A stretch of 28,255 bases of DNA, taken from the IMG/VR virus record IMGVR_UViG_3300033145_000751, positions 1 to 28,255 of that record; one strand, written 5' to 3'. Made by a program: the position numbers and the translations under genes. The notes under the pieces were generated by a model. It was not told where the DNA came from. It was given only the letters and a program-made list of their open reading frames with translations, and ran no database searches. This stretch comes from a virus. The number at the start of each line of letters is the position of its first letter. Position 1 is the first letter of the stretch. Positions 17,021-22,991 of the stretch are shown piece by piece.

Positions 17021-18049
17021 ATGGACTGGGAAAAGCTTGTCAACACCAAGATGAAAGGCTGGCATATTAAGCCTTCTCCCCCTGATGAAAGGGACTGGCC
17101 ACTACAGGCAATAGCCGAACCCCCTGCAGAAATACCGGAAGCGGCTACGCTGGAGCACCATTTCCCGTTCGTGATGGATCAGGGGAAGAACCCTTACTGC
17201 GGCGGGTATGCAGGGGCAGGAATAGCTAATTCCTACTACTGGACTATGGGGCAGCTGCCTCCAGGCGGCTTCAGCCCGGAATGGCTTTACTGGCAGTCCA
17301 AGGAGATTGACGGCCTGCCTGGGCAGGATGGGACGACATTAAGGGCTGTACTGCAAGTCATGCATAAGGTGGGCATGTGTCCAGAAGCCCTATGCCCTAC
17401 CATGCCGGGGAATACGAAGCCTAAGTTTACGGACGCGATGTATAGGGAGGCCGAAAAATACAAGATTAAAGCCTACGCGCGTTTGAATGTTGATACTTTA
17501 GACGAAATACAGCAAGCTATTGCCTCCGGCAAGATGGTGTTGGTAGGTTCGATTGTGACATGGACTAACTGGGCCGACGGGTGGATAGTCCAGCCGGAAG
17601 GTGTCATAGCCGGCGGCCACGCCACTATGCAGTTAGCTTATGACAAAAATATGAAGCACCAGGAAAAAGGGCAAGTCTTTGTTAATTTTAACATAGGGCC
17701 TAATAGTTGGGGACGGGACTGGGGCTTCGACGGCTTTTACCGCATGTGTGAACATTATGCTAAATACAGGTTTGACGACCTGGGAGGGATGCCCGCGCTT
17801 ATGGAAGCGTGGGCCGTCGAGTTTGAAAAACCCCTGACGCCTAAAATCCCCCCTACTAAGAAGGAATTCGACGTGCCGCCGATTTTGCTGAACGGGCGTA
17901 CTATGGTCGAACTTCGTAGCCTAGCGAATATTGCCGGTGTGAAGGACATAGGGTGGGATGAGTATACACATAAAGTTACCTTAAAATACCCTGACAAAAT
18001 CGTAACCCTGTATATTGGGGAAAAGGAATACGAGGTGAAAAAGCTGTAA
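17021..18049 (+). CDS. Papain-like cysteine protease with stalk domain
   Basis: This 342-residue protein contains a complete C1A papain-type site: oxyanion Gln54 and catalytic Cys60 in DQGKNPYCGGYAG, His200 in GGHATMQLAYD, and Asn228 in GPNSWGRDWGFDGFYRM. The N-terminal ~45 residues contain PPDERDW, a motif seen at mature ends of bacterial C1 peptidases. Residues ~275-342 are a stalk-like repeat (PPILLNGRTMVELRSLANIA, then DEYTHKVTLKYPDK). No signal peptide is seen, so export would depend on the holin or on release at lysis. It could digest S-layer or peptidoglycan-linked protein. Such a protease between XhlA and an amidase is unusual for a phage lysis block. Confidence 0.88.
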   Translation: MDWEKLVNTKMKGWHIKPSPPDERDWPLQAIAEPPAEIPEAATLEHHFPFVMDQGKNPYCGGYAGAGIANSYYWTMGQLPPGGFSPEWLYWQSKEIDGLPGQDGTTLRAVLQVMHKVGMCPEALCPTMPGNTKPKFTDAMYREAEKYKIKAYARLNVDTLDEIQQAIASGKMVLVGSIVTWTNWADGWIVQPEGVIAGGHATMQLAYDKNMKHQEKGQVFVNFNIGPNSWGRDWGFDGFYRMCEHYAKYRFDDLGGMPALMEAWAVEFEKPLTPKIPPTKKEFDVPPILLNGRTMVELRSLANIAGVKDIGWDEYTHKVTLKYPDKIVTLYIGEKEYEVKKL

Positions 18050-18065
18050 GGGGGAGGGGTAGGGG

Positions 18066-18710
18066 ATGACTGTAGAAAATGCTGCTGGTGCGGTAAACCT
18101 TGTGGGCATGGCCCGGCGTAACTATTCGGACATACGCTATATCGTCCTGCACCATTCAGGTACGCATGAGGGAAACGTAAAGGTTTTCCGGGACTACCAT
18201 ATGAAGAAATTAGGATTTGCTGACATTGGCTACCACTATGTAATCTGTAACGGCAGCGGCGGCGATGACGGAGAAATCCAAGAAGGCCGCTACCTGCTTT
18301 TTACGGGGGCCCATGCGCCCGGAAGGAATGAAGACAGTGTAGGTATTTGCCTGGTGGGAGATTTTACGCAGAGCAAGCCTACCAGTGCCCAGATGCTGGC
18401 GTTATATGGGCTGATAAAAAACTTGATGCGGGACTACAAAATTACGCCAGATAAAGTATTGGCCCACAATGAGGTAAACCAAACTGACTGTCCGGGGTGT
18501 TTGAACGTGAGCGTTATTCGAGATATGTTGAACAAGTTGCCACAGCCAAAAGTCCAGATTGGCGACATTAAAATAAATGGGATTATGATTGATGACAGGG
18601 TTTATGTACCTGTCAGGGAATTAATAGACGCAATCAACCTTGAAATGGGTTTTAAGGTTGACTGGAATAAGGGAACACGTATAGTTAAAATTACAAAAGG
18701 GGTGTTTTAA
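18066..18710 (+). CDS. N-acetylmuramoyl-L-alanine amidase (endolysin)
   Basis: This 214-residue endolysin should cut the MurNAc-L-Ala bond in host peptidoglycan. The amidase-2/PGRP domain (~15-150) has the zinc ligands His29 (LHHSGT), His134 (LAHNEV) and Cys142 (TDCPG), with GYHYVI, TGAHAPG and SVGICLVGDF between them. Residues ~165-213 are a stalk-like repeat (INGIMIDDRVYVPVRELIDA, then FKVDWNKGTRIVKI) in place of the usual LysM or SH3b wall-binding domain. GGGGGAGGGG lies just upstream of the ATG. It sits in a lysis block with a holin immediately after it. Confidence 0.93.
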   Translation: MTVENAAGAVNLVGMARRNYSDIRYIVLHHSGTHEGNVKVFRDYHMKKLGFADIGYHYVICNGSGGDDGEIQEGRYLLFTGAHAPGRNEDSVGICLVGDFTQSKPTSAQMLALYGLIKNLMRDYKITPDKVLAHNEVNQTDCPGCLNVSVIRDMLNKLPQPKVQIGDIKINGIMIDDRVYVPVRELIDAINLEMGFKVDWNKGTRIVKITKGVF

Positions 18711-18711
18711 C

Positions 18712-18999
18712 ATGGATTTTTATAAACTACTTGTAGTGGGAGCTTCGCTTGAAGCCCTTTGGGAGACATGTAAGATGTTTTGGCAGGAAGGGAAAATATC
18801 CGCCGATCGCATAGGCGCCGTAACTCTCGGCGTTTTTTTATGCGTAGCGGCGGGAGTGGACTTCTTTGGCATGGTCGGTGTACCCCTGGCCGTCCCTTAT
18901 GCCGGCATGGTACTGTCCGGGCTGCTAGTAAGCCGGGGTGCTAACTTCCTGCATGACTTCCTGGCAGCGATGGAAGGGCTGAAGAAGAATGCTGGTTAA
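18712..18999 (+). CDS. Holin-like membrane protein
   Basis: The 95-residue protein has two strong membrane spans (about residues 36-53, AVTLGVFLCVAAGVDFFG, and 57-78, VPLAVPYAGMVLSGLLVS) flanked by charged ends; the C-terminus is basic (GLKKNAG). Size, topology and position directly after the endolysin fit a holin. It starts 1 nt after the amidase stop. Inside the gene, at 18816-18839, lies a terminator-like hairpin followed by seven T, an odd feature for a coding sequence. Confidence 0.8.
   Translation: MDFYKLLVVGASLEALWETCKMFWQEGKISADRIGAVTLGVFLCVAAGVDFFGMVGVPLAVPYAGMVLSGLLVSRGANFLHDFLAAMEGLKKNAG
18816..18839 (+). terminator. Terminator-like hairpin inside the holin gene
   Basis: CGCCG (18816-18820) and CGGCG (18828-18832) form a GC stem with a 7-nt loop, followed at once by TTTTTTT. 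By sequence it is a valid intrinsic terminator within codons for AVTLGVFL. It may be translated through when ribosomes follow closely. Confidence 0.45.
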
Positions 19000-19186
19000 G
19001 ATGAAAGTCGGCAGAGACCTCTACTACCCCGGCGAACTGGTCACCCTGGATGACGCTTCAGCAGAAGCATACATCGCTGCCGGCGTGGCTGAACCCGTTT
19101 TATGCCCCGAGTGCAGGGCGCAGATGGAAGATGCGGGGTGCGCGGTGTACTGCCGGAAATGCAGCTACCGGAGATGGAAAGATTGA
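18989..19186 (+). CDS. Zinc-ribbon protein at the end of the late operon
   Basis: The 65-residue protein has an N-terminal beta part (KVGRDLYYPGELVTLDDASA, with an AEAYIAAGVAEPV segment) like small head-tail proteins, then a zinc ribbon CPEC-x(12)-C-x2-C (LCPECRAQMEDAGCAVYCRKC). Its ATG overlaps the holin stop. It ends 4 nt before a strong terminator. Function unknown; a metal-binding regulator or accessory protein is possible. Confidence 0.7.
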   Translation: MLVKMKVGRDLYYPGELVTLDDASAEAYIAAGVAEPVLCPECRAQMEDAGCAVYCRKCSYRRWKD

Positions 19187-19189
19187 GAG

Positions 19190-19238
19190 AAGCCCCCCCT
19201 GGGCCTGCGGGTTGACCGTGGGGGCCGGGGGGCTTTTT
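19190..19238 (+). terminator. Strong terminator ending the late operon
   Basis: AAGCCCCCC (19190-19198) pairs with GGGGGGCTT (19227-19235), a 9-bp stem closing a GC-rich loop, followed by TTTTTTG. It lies just after the last late gene and before the AT-rich toxin-antitoxin unit. Confidence 0.85.
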
Positions 19239-19263
19239 TGAGTTTTTCAGCATAAACTAGAAG

Positions 19264-19299
19264 TATAAAAACATGATAAATATTTAATTATAAAAACAT
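19264..19299 (+). repeat. Direct repeat upstream of hicB
   Basis: TATAAAAACAT occurs at 19264-19274 and again at 19289-19299, 25 bp apart in an AT-rich intergenic stretch before the antitoxin gene. It could be an operator pair for autoregulation by HicB, or part of the promoter, since both copies contain -10-like TATAAA. I see no clear -35. Confidence 0.4.
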
Positions 19300-19388
19300 A
19301 AGTTTGGCAGGAAAATGCCGATAAAAATAGAAAGGAAAAATATTTGCTAATGAAAAAATTTATTAAACGAAAGGGGAGGGGGATAAAA

Positions 19389-19703
19389 GTGATTCTGCGG
19401 TGCGTTATTAAAAAAAAGGGCCACCGCTATATTGCTTATAATTTAGAACTAAGTCTTGCCGCAGAAGGGGCTTCCGCAATTGAAGCAAAAAAGCGTTTAA
19501 AAGAAGCTATAACGGCATATTTTGATGTTGTTGAAAGCTGTTTAAAGAAAGGTGAAAAGGTTAAAATTCGTCCTACATATTTTTATTGGTTTAAAAGAAT
19601 TTTGTTCGACATTACTTATAACTTTAATAAGCTAATTCATAGGTGGAAAGAAGGAACACATGTTTTTACTGAAGTAAGGGTTATGCCCTATGGTGTTTTT
19701 TAA
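19389..19703 (+). CDS. hicB: HicB-like antitoxin
   Basis: Starting at GTG 19389 (GGGGAGGGGG with 7-nt spacing) gives 104 residues. The first ~50 have the HicB partial RNase H-like pattern: VILRCVIKKKGHRYIAYNLE, then LAAEGASAIEAKKRLKEAI. A helical C-terminal segment replaces the usual HTH or ribbon-helix-helix DNA-binding domain. It should bind and block the HicA toxin encoded immediately downstream with a 14-nt overlap. AT-rich base use differs from the late genes, suggesting separate acquisition. An upstream ATG (19350) in frame lacks a good ribosome binding site. Confidence 0.7.
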   Translation: MILRCVIKKKGHRYIAYNLELSLAAEGASAIEAKKRLKEAITAYFDVVESCLKKGEKVKIRPTYFYWFKRILFDITYNFNKLIHRWKEGTHVFTEVRVMPYGVF

Positions 19704-19992
19704 AGGGCAAAAAACACCAAAAAGTTTAAGTTGGAAGGAAATCGAAACAATATTAAAATACTTGGGAGCAGAATATCATTCCACTGAAGGTAGTCATAAT
19801 AAATATAAAAGAAAGTTACCAGGGCATACATACATAATTATTGTACCCAAATATTCGGATATTGGAGGCACTCTTCTTAGAAGTATTATACATCAAATTG
19901 GAGTAAGTAAAAAGGAATTCTGGAAAGCGTACTTTGAAGGTTTTATAAAATCGTCTAAACTTGAAGTTGCAGTTACTAAACAAAATGAATAA
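19690..19992 (+). CDS. hicA: HicA-like mRNA interferase toxin
   Basis: The 100-residue protein matches HicA toxins, which cleave mRNA through a dsRBD-like fold. SWKEIETILKYLGAEYHSTE is the N-terminal helix and strand; GSHNKYKRK carries the catalytic His36; YIIIVPKYSDIGGTLLRSII, then GVSKKEFW complete the fold. The C-terminus (~20 residues) extends past the usual length of 60-80. The antitoxin gene comes first here, the reverse of the classical hicAB order. The pair is bounded by terminators at 19238 and 19997 and lies next to attP, a common place for lysogen-maintenance cargo. Confidence 0.85.
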   Translation: MVFFKGQKTPKSLSWKEIETILKYLGAEYHSTEGSHNKYKRKLPGHTYIIIVPKYSDIGGTLLRSIIHQIGVSKKEFWKAYFEGFIKSSKLEVAVTKQNE

Positions 19993-19996
19993 TTTC

Positions 19997-20022
19997 CCCG
20001 GTCCAGGGCGGGCCGGGTTTTT
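19997..20022 (+). terminator. Terminator of the hicBA unit
   Basis: CCCGGTCC (19997-20004) pairs with GGGCCGGG (20010-20017), 8 bp with one G-T pair, loop AGGGC, followed by TTTTTG. It closes the toxin-antitoxin transcript before attP. Confidence 0.8.
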
Positions 20023-20127
20023 GTTTGCCATTTCCAAAAAGTTGTCGCCAATTGCCGCCCAACTAACCTGATTTAATGTTCATACTTTACATATTACAAC
20101 ATGCCCAATAGGGTATAAATGCAAGCA

Positions 20128-20248
20128 TTGCAAGGGTTGTAAGCGATGTCTCATTTTATCAAAGCAATCCGATTCTGACTCTTAATCAGCGGGTCGAGGG
20201 TTCGAAGCCTTCCTGGCGCACCAGGAAAAGCTAGGAGTTGCAAGGGTT
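20128..20248. repeat. 11-bp direct repeats flanking the att core
   Basis: TTGCAAGGGTT is present at 20128-20138 and again, identical and in the same orientation, at 20238-20248. The two copies bracket the tRNA-derived core almost symmetrically and could be integrase or excisionase binding sites. Confidence 0.55.
20175..20223 (+). other. attP: attP core: 3' half of tRNA-Lys(CTT)
   Basis: From CTGACTCTTAATCAG to the terminal CCA this is the anticodon arm (anticodon CTT), variable region, T-arm (GAGGG-TTCGAAG-CCTTC) and 3' acceptor strand (CTGGCGC-A-CCA) of a tRNA-Lys. There is no D-arm or 5' acceptor upstream, so it is not a complete tRNA gene. A phage carries such a piece so that integration rebuilds the host tRNA. 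The integrase gene begins its 3' end 34 nt away. After integration the int side would follow the restored tRNA. The core limits are inferred. Confidence 0.85.
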
Positions 20249-20256
20249 TGCAGCTT

Positions 20257-21390
20257 CTATTTTTTTGCGTTATTGCCGCCAGACGGCGAGTTGCCGCCAT
20301 GTTGCCGCCCATTGTGTATTGCTGCCGCCAATCGTTCGGCGGCTTCTTTTTGCCAGCGGGGTAATGGGTGGGAGTACATCTTCGCCGTCGTGTAGGCATC
20401 TTTATGGCGAAGGATGCTTTGCACATTCGGCAGGGGTACACCCTGGGCCAGCAGGAGGGAGGCGCAGGTATGCCGCAGGTCGTGGGGGCGTAAATCGGGG
20501 AAGCCAGCGTCTTTGGCTATTTTTTTGATGGCCCGGTGAAGGTTGCGCTGAAGGAAGGGAGTGCCGTTGCCGGTTGTAAAAACGTAGCCGGAAGGATTCT
20601 TGTTTTTCAGTTTCTTTAGTTCTTCAACCAATTCTTGCGGTATAGGTATCAACCCGTAACTTTCATCTTTGGGACTTAATTCTGTATTCTTTTTTGTTTC
20701 CCGCAGCAGTTGCAGTTGCCGTTGAACGTTGATGATCCCTTGGGTTAAGTCCACGTCCTCCCATTTAAGGCCCGCTATTTCCCCCAGCCTCATGCCGGTA
20801 TAAATGGCTGTCAAGACAACAGGGTAATAGCGGGTTTGGGAAGCTACCTCAAGGAAGCGGGCCGCTTCTGTTTCTGACAGTACAGCAAATTTATTCTTCT
20901 TGTAGGCCGGTTTTTCCACATAGGCCGCCGGATTTTCTTTGAGAAGTTTATAAGGAATGACTGCTTTCTTTAAGGCGGCTGAAAGGATGGTCATGGTATA
21001 GGCTACCGTTCGCGGCGACAGGGTTTTTAGCTTTTCCGTCTTATACGCTACAATATGGCTGGCGGTCAGCTTTTGCAGTTGTATGCCGCCCAGGGTAGGC
21101 AACAAGTGCAACCGCAGCATCTGGCTGTAACTTTCGTAAGTACGCGGGGCGAGTTTTGATTTGTTTTCCTCCAGCCATTGTTCCAGCCACTGGCCGACAG
21201 TCAATTTTGACGGTTCTATATAAGCGCCATACTGCATTTCGGCCATGAGGCGCATAGCTTCCGCTTCAGCTTTGGCTTTAGTGCCTTCTACGGCTATATA
21301 GCGGCGCTGGCGTTTGCCGTCTGGCCCTTTGCCCATGTCGATGACGATGGTCCAGGAGCGTTTTGAACGTTTTTCGAGGTGGTAACGCAT
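20257..21390 (-). CDS. int: Tyrosine integrase
   Basis: This 377-residue tyrosine recombinase performs site-specific integration and excision at the adjacent tRNA-Lys core. An arm-binding N-terminus (~1-60, RSWTIVIDMGKGPDGKRQRR) precedes a SAM-like core-binding domain (~62-150). The catalytic domain has Arg201 (YTGMRLGEI), His303 and Arg306 (HDLRHTCASLLLAQG), His329 (ILRHKDAYTT) and nucleophile Tyr339 (AKMYSHP). GGGGTGA precedes the ATG. The last ~25 residues are a Gly/Asn-rich tail coded by TTGCCGCC repeats (complement) that resemble the att arm repeats, so gene and att region overlap functionally. Confidence 0.95.
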   Translation of the reverse strand: MRYHLEKRSKRSWTIVIDMGKGPDGKRQRRYIAVEGTKAKAEAEAMRLMAEMQYGAYIEPSKLTVGQWLEQWLEENKSKLAPRTYESYSQMLRLHLLPTLGGIQLQKLTASHIVAYKTEKLKTLSPRTVAYTMTILSAALKKAVIPYKLLKENPAAYVEKPAYKKNKFAVLSETEAARFLEVASQTRYYPVVLTAIYTGMRLGEIAGLKWEDVDLTQGIINVQRQLQLLRETKKNTELSPKDESYGLIPIPQELVEELKKLKNKNPSGYVFTTGNGTPFLQRNLHRAIKKIAKDAGFPDLRPHDLRHTCASLLLAQGVPLPNVQSILRHKDAYTTAKMYSHPLPRWQKEAAERLAAAIHNGRQHGGNSPSGGNNAKK

Positions 21391-21506
21391 GAGGTCACCC
21401 CAAATTTGAGAAATTATTTATAGTAAACCCAAAAAGAAGAAGGAACTTTAGTGTGCATAACGAATATATATAACAATAAATTAAACTGGAAGGAGGTAAA
21501 ATAATA

Positions 21507-21704
21507 ATGCAAGACAACAATATTTTTGAATACGAAATCCGAGAAGGAAAAGCTATTCCTCGTTCAATAGAAACTAAAACTATTTCGATTGCCCCGCAGA
21601 AGCCGACTAGTCATTATCTTCTTCATCGGTGGTATCCCTTTGAAAAGAAGGAGAAAGTTGAAATCGATAATCATTTTGCGAAGCAGACATGGACTGCTCC
21701 ATAA
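21507..21704 (+). CDS. Small plus-strand protein convergent with the lysogeny operon
   Basis: A 65-residue frame starts at ATG 21507 behind a strong AAGGAGG (21490-21496). The N-terminal half (QDNNIFEYEIREGKAIPRSI) looks like a genuine soluble protein. The last ~33 codons overlap, on the opposite strand, the 3' end of the minus membrane-protein gene. It is the only plus-strand frame between int and the repressor. It may be an independently expressed cargo or a gene truncated by insertion of its neighbour. No family recognised, and no convincing promoter found. Confidence 0.5.
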   Translation: MQDNNIFEYEIREGKAIPRSIETKTISIAPQKPTSHYLLHRWYPFEKKEKVEIDNHFAKQTWTAP

Positions 21705-21885
21705 TATCAGAATGCGCACCGACACTAATGTTAATATTTTGAGATTGGAATTGTTGTTGTGTCTGCCATGACTGTCGTATGGCAGACACTTCTTTTTGCG
21801 CTTTCCAAGCAGACCAAGCAACAAAGGGTAAACCCAAAATGGTTGCAATTTTAGCCGTAATATCCAGATAGTAATTCCATTTCAT
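21607..21885 (-). CDS. Small membrane protein of the lysogeny operon
   Basis: The 92-residue protein has one N-terminal membrane span (YLDITAKIATILGLPFVAWS, about 6-25) followed by a Gln/Ser-rich soluble tail ending DTTDEEDND. Its ATG overlaps the stop of the upstream DUF6941-like gene (ATGA), so the two are translationally coupled. AT-rich and transcribed with the repressor, it is probably expressed in the lysogen. A membrane partner of the DUF6941-like protein in superinfection exclusion or host conversion is plausible but unproven. Confidence 0.7.
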   Translation of the reverse strand: MKWNYYLDITAKIATILGLPFVAWSAWKAQKEVSAIRQSWQTQQQFQSQNINISVGAHSDIMEQSMSASQNDYRFQLSPSFQRDTTDEEDND

Positions 21886-22277
21886 GGCCGGCCACCTATT
21901 TCCAGCCGTCTTACTTCAAATACCGTGACATAAGTTAAAGTATCATTCAAATTTATTTTTATTTCATAAGGGCCAAAATCTGGCAATGGAAGATTATCTA
22001 ACCCCATAATATTTATTAATTCTCCGGCAGTATTTAACTTTAAATTTGGATTAGTTAGATCAATTAAAGGATCTTTGCCATCAGGTCTAACTATTTGTAA
22101 ACGGATTTTAACTACTTCATTGGGTTGCCCTTGAAGCTGGAAGACAAAAGCGCATCGGGTGTGTTGGGTTGGAATACGAGGAGCCACAATAATTTTAAAA
22201 ATACCTATTAGACATACTTTCCCATCACGATCAAAAAAAGCATAATCGCATAAGTGCGCCCACCCGACACTTGCCAT
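21882..22277 (-). CDS. DUF6941-like protein of the lysogeny operon
   Basis: This 131-residue beta-rich protein begins WAHLCDYAFFDRDGKVCLIG and continues FKIIVAPRIPTQHTRCAFVF, the start pattern of DUF6941 proteins (ADYA-DGKL-IGIF-I), with a C-terminal C2-like set of strands (GPYEIKINLNDTLTYVTVFEV). The function of the family is unknown. It lies downstream of the repressor on the same strand and is coupled to a small membrane protein. That context suggests lysogenic conversion or phage exclusion. AGAGG lies about 10 nt before the ATG. Confidence 0.75.
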   Translation of the reverse strand: MASVGWAHLCDYAFFDRDGKVCLIGIFKIIVAPRIPTQHTRCAFVFQLQGQPNEVVKIRLQIVRPDGKDPLIDLTNPNLKLNTAGELINIMGLDNLPLPDFGPYEIKINLNDTLTYVTVFEVRRLEIGGRP

Positions 22278-22281
22278 CTAA

Positions 22282-22518
22282 TTAAACCTCTCCCTTCTTA
22301 ATGGCTATTACCTCGTTATCGGTCAATGTGTACTCGCCAATTTCTTTGCCCTCCCATAAAGGAGGGCTATCTTAATCTCCAGCTACATCACCACCCAGAT
22401 GAACCCTGATGATTTCCAGGATTCGTTCCACAGGAAGGGCCGCGTCAATTAACAGAAGCTCGCCACAATAGAAATACTCTTGCGACAATTCGCCCACCAG
22501 GGCAACATACTTCAGCAT
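22282..22518 (-). pseudogene. Small ORF interrupted by an in-frame TAA
   Basis: On the minus strand, ATG 22518 with a strong GGAGGGG opens a frame of 48 codons (MLKYVALVGELSQEYFYCGE, then ERILEIIRVHLGGDVAGD) ending at TAA 22374-22372. The same frame continues without break for 29 more codons that read like protein (PLWEGKEIGEYTLTDNEVIA, then KKGEV) and ends at TAA 22284-22282, just before the DUF6941-like gene. Either the 48-residue product is the real gene, or a ~77-residue gene acquired a stop. A hairpin (GCCCTCC/GGAGGGC, 22350-22369) sits right after the first stop. No family recognised. Confidence 0.5.
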
Positions 22519-22536
22519 GCAACTACCCCTCCCGGA

Positions 22537-22557
22537 TAAATATTTCCGCTACTGAAA
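22537..22557 (-). promoter_or_regulatory. Hairpin between repressor and the small ORF
   Basis: CCGCTA and TAGCGG pair over 6 bp around an 8-nt loop in the gap between the repressor stop and the next minus gene. TATATATATAAT-like AT sequence lies beside it. It could be a weak attenuator or the leader of a separate promoter for the cargo genes; neither is certain. Confidence 0.35.
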
Positions 22558-22617
22558 AATAGCGGGTATATATATAATTCGGAAGGAATAGCCCTAAACT
22601 GATCCAAATTTTGCCTG

Positions 22618-22944
22618 TTAAGGTTTATTGGTAGAATATTTTTCCATGATTTCTTTTATTTTTAAGACGGTTTCGTCCAGCGATTTTTTATATTCTTCCA
22701 GTTTTTTCATGTCTTCGGGGGTGAGGGGAGGGGTAGGAAAAGGTGCTGAAATTCTACCGAGAAGCCAGTCCACAGAAACGTTGAGGTGATTCGCAATTTT
22801 AGTAACGGTTTCTAAGTCGGGTACATGAATATTATTTTCCCATTGAGAAACCGTGGATTTTCCAACATGAACTATTTTTCCTATATCTTCTTGCCTTAAT
22901 CCCTTTTTAATCCTCACTTTTTTAAGTCGTTCTCCGAACCCCAC
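22618..22944 (-). CDS. CI-like repressor (XRE HTH)
   Basis: The 108-residue protein has an HTH_3 domain at 1-62 (FGERLKKVRIKKGLRQEDIG, VGKSTVSQWENN, LNVSVDWLLGR) and a helical C-terminal tail (~72-104) that may dimerise. It has no LexA/CI peptidase domain, so RecA-driven self-cleavage is unlikely; the ORF6N antirepressor or another signal would inactivate it. It starts at GTG 22944 behind GAGGTGA and is divergent from the Cro-like gene with shared operators. Confidence 0.85.
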   Translation of the reverse strand: MGFGERLKKVRIKKGLRQEDIGKIVHVGKSTVSQWENNIHVPDLETVTKIANHLNVSVDWLLGRISAPFPTPPLTPEDMKKLEEYKKSLDETVLKIKEIMEKYSTNKP

Positions 22945-22962
22945 AAAATCACCTCGTTTATA

Positions 22963-22991
22963 AATATAGTTCAGGGTAAATGAAATTACAA
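22963..22991 (-). promoter_or_regulatory. Repressor promoter (PRM-like)
   Basis: On the minus strand TTGTAA (22991-22986), a 17-bp spacer and TATATT (22968-22963) form a sigma-A-type promoter for the repressor operon. The spacer contains a TTCA-N7-TGAA element, a likely operator. Confidence 0.7.

Larger units (their letters stand above)
20052..20331. repeat. TTGCCGCC repeats on both arms of attP
   Basis: TTGCCGCC occurs near 20052 (with a variant TTGTCGCC just before it) on the left arm, and at 20273, 20291 and 20302, plus a CTGCCGCC variant near 20322, on the right arm. The right-arm copies lie inside the 3' end of the integrase gene and code its Gly/Asn-rich tail. Clustered short repeats on both sides of the core are what arm-type integrase or accessory-protein sites look like. 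Confidence 0.55.

Noticed and set aside
20175-20223. Complete tRNA-Lys gene
   Set aside because: Only the anticodon arm to CCA is present. The D-arm and 5' acceptor strand are missing, and position 27 does not pair. Treated as attP core.
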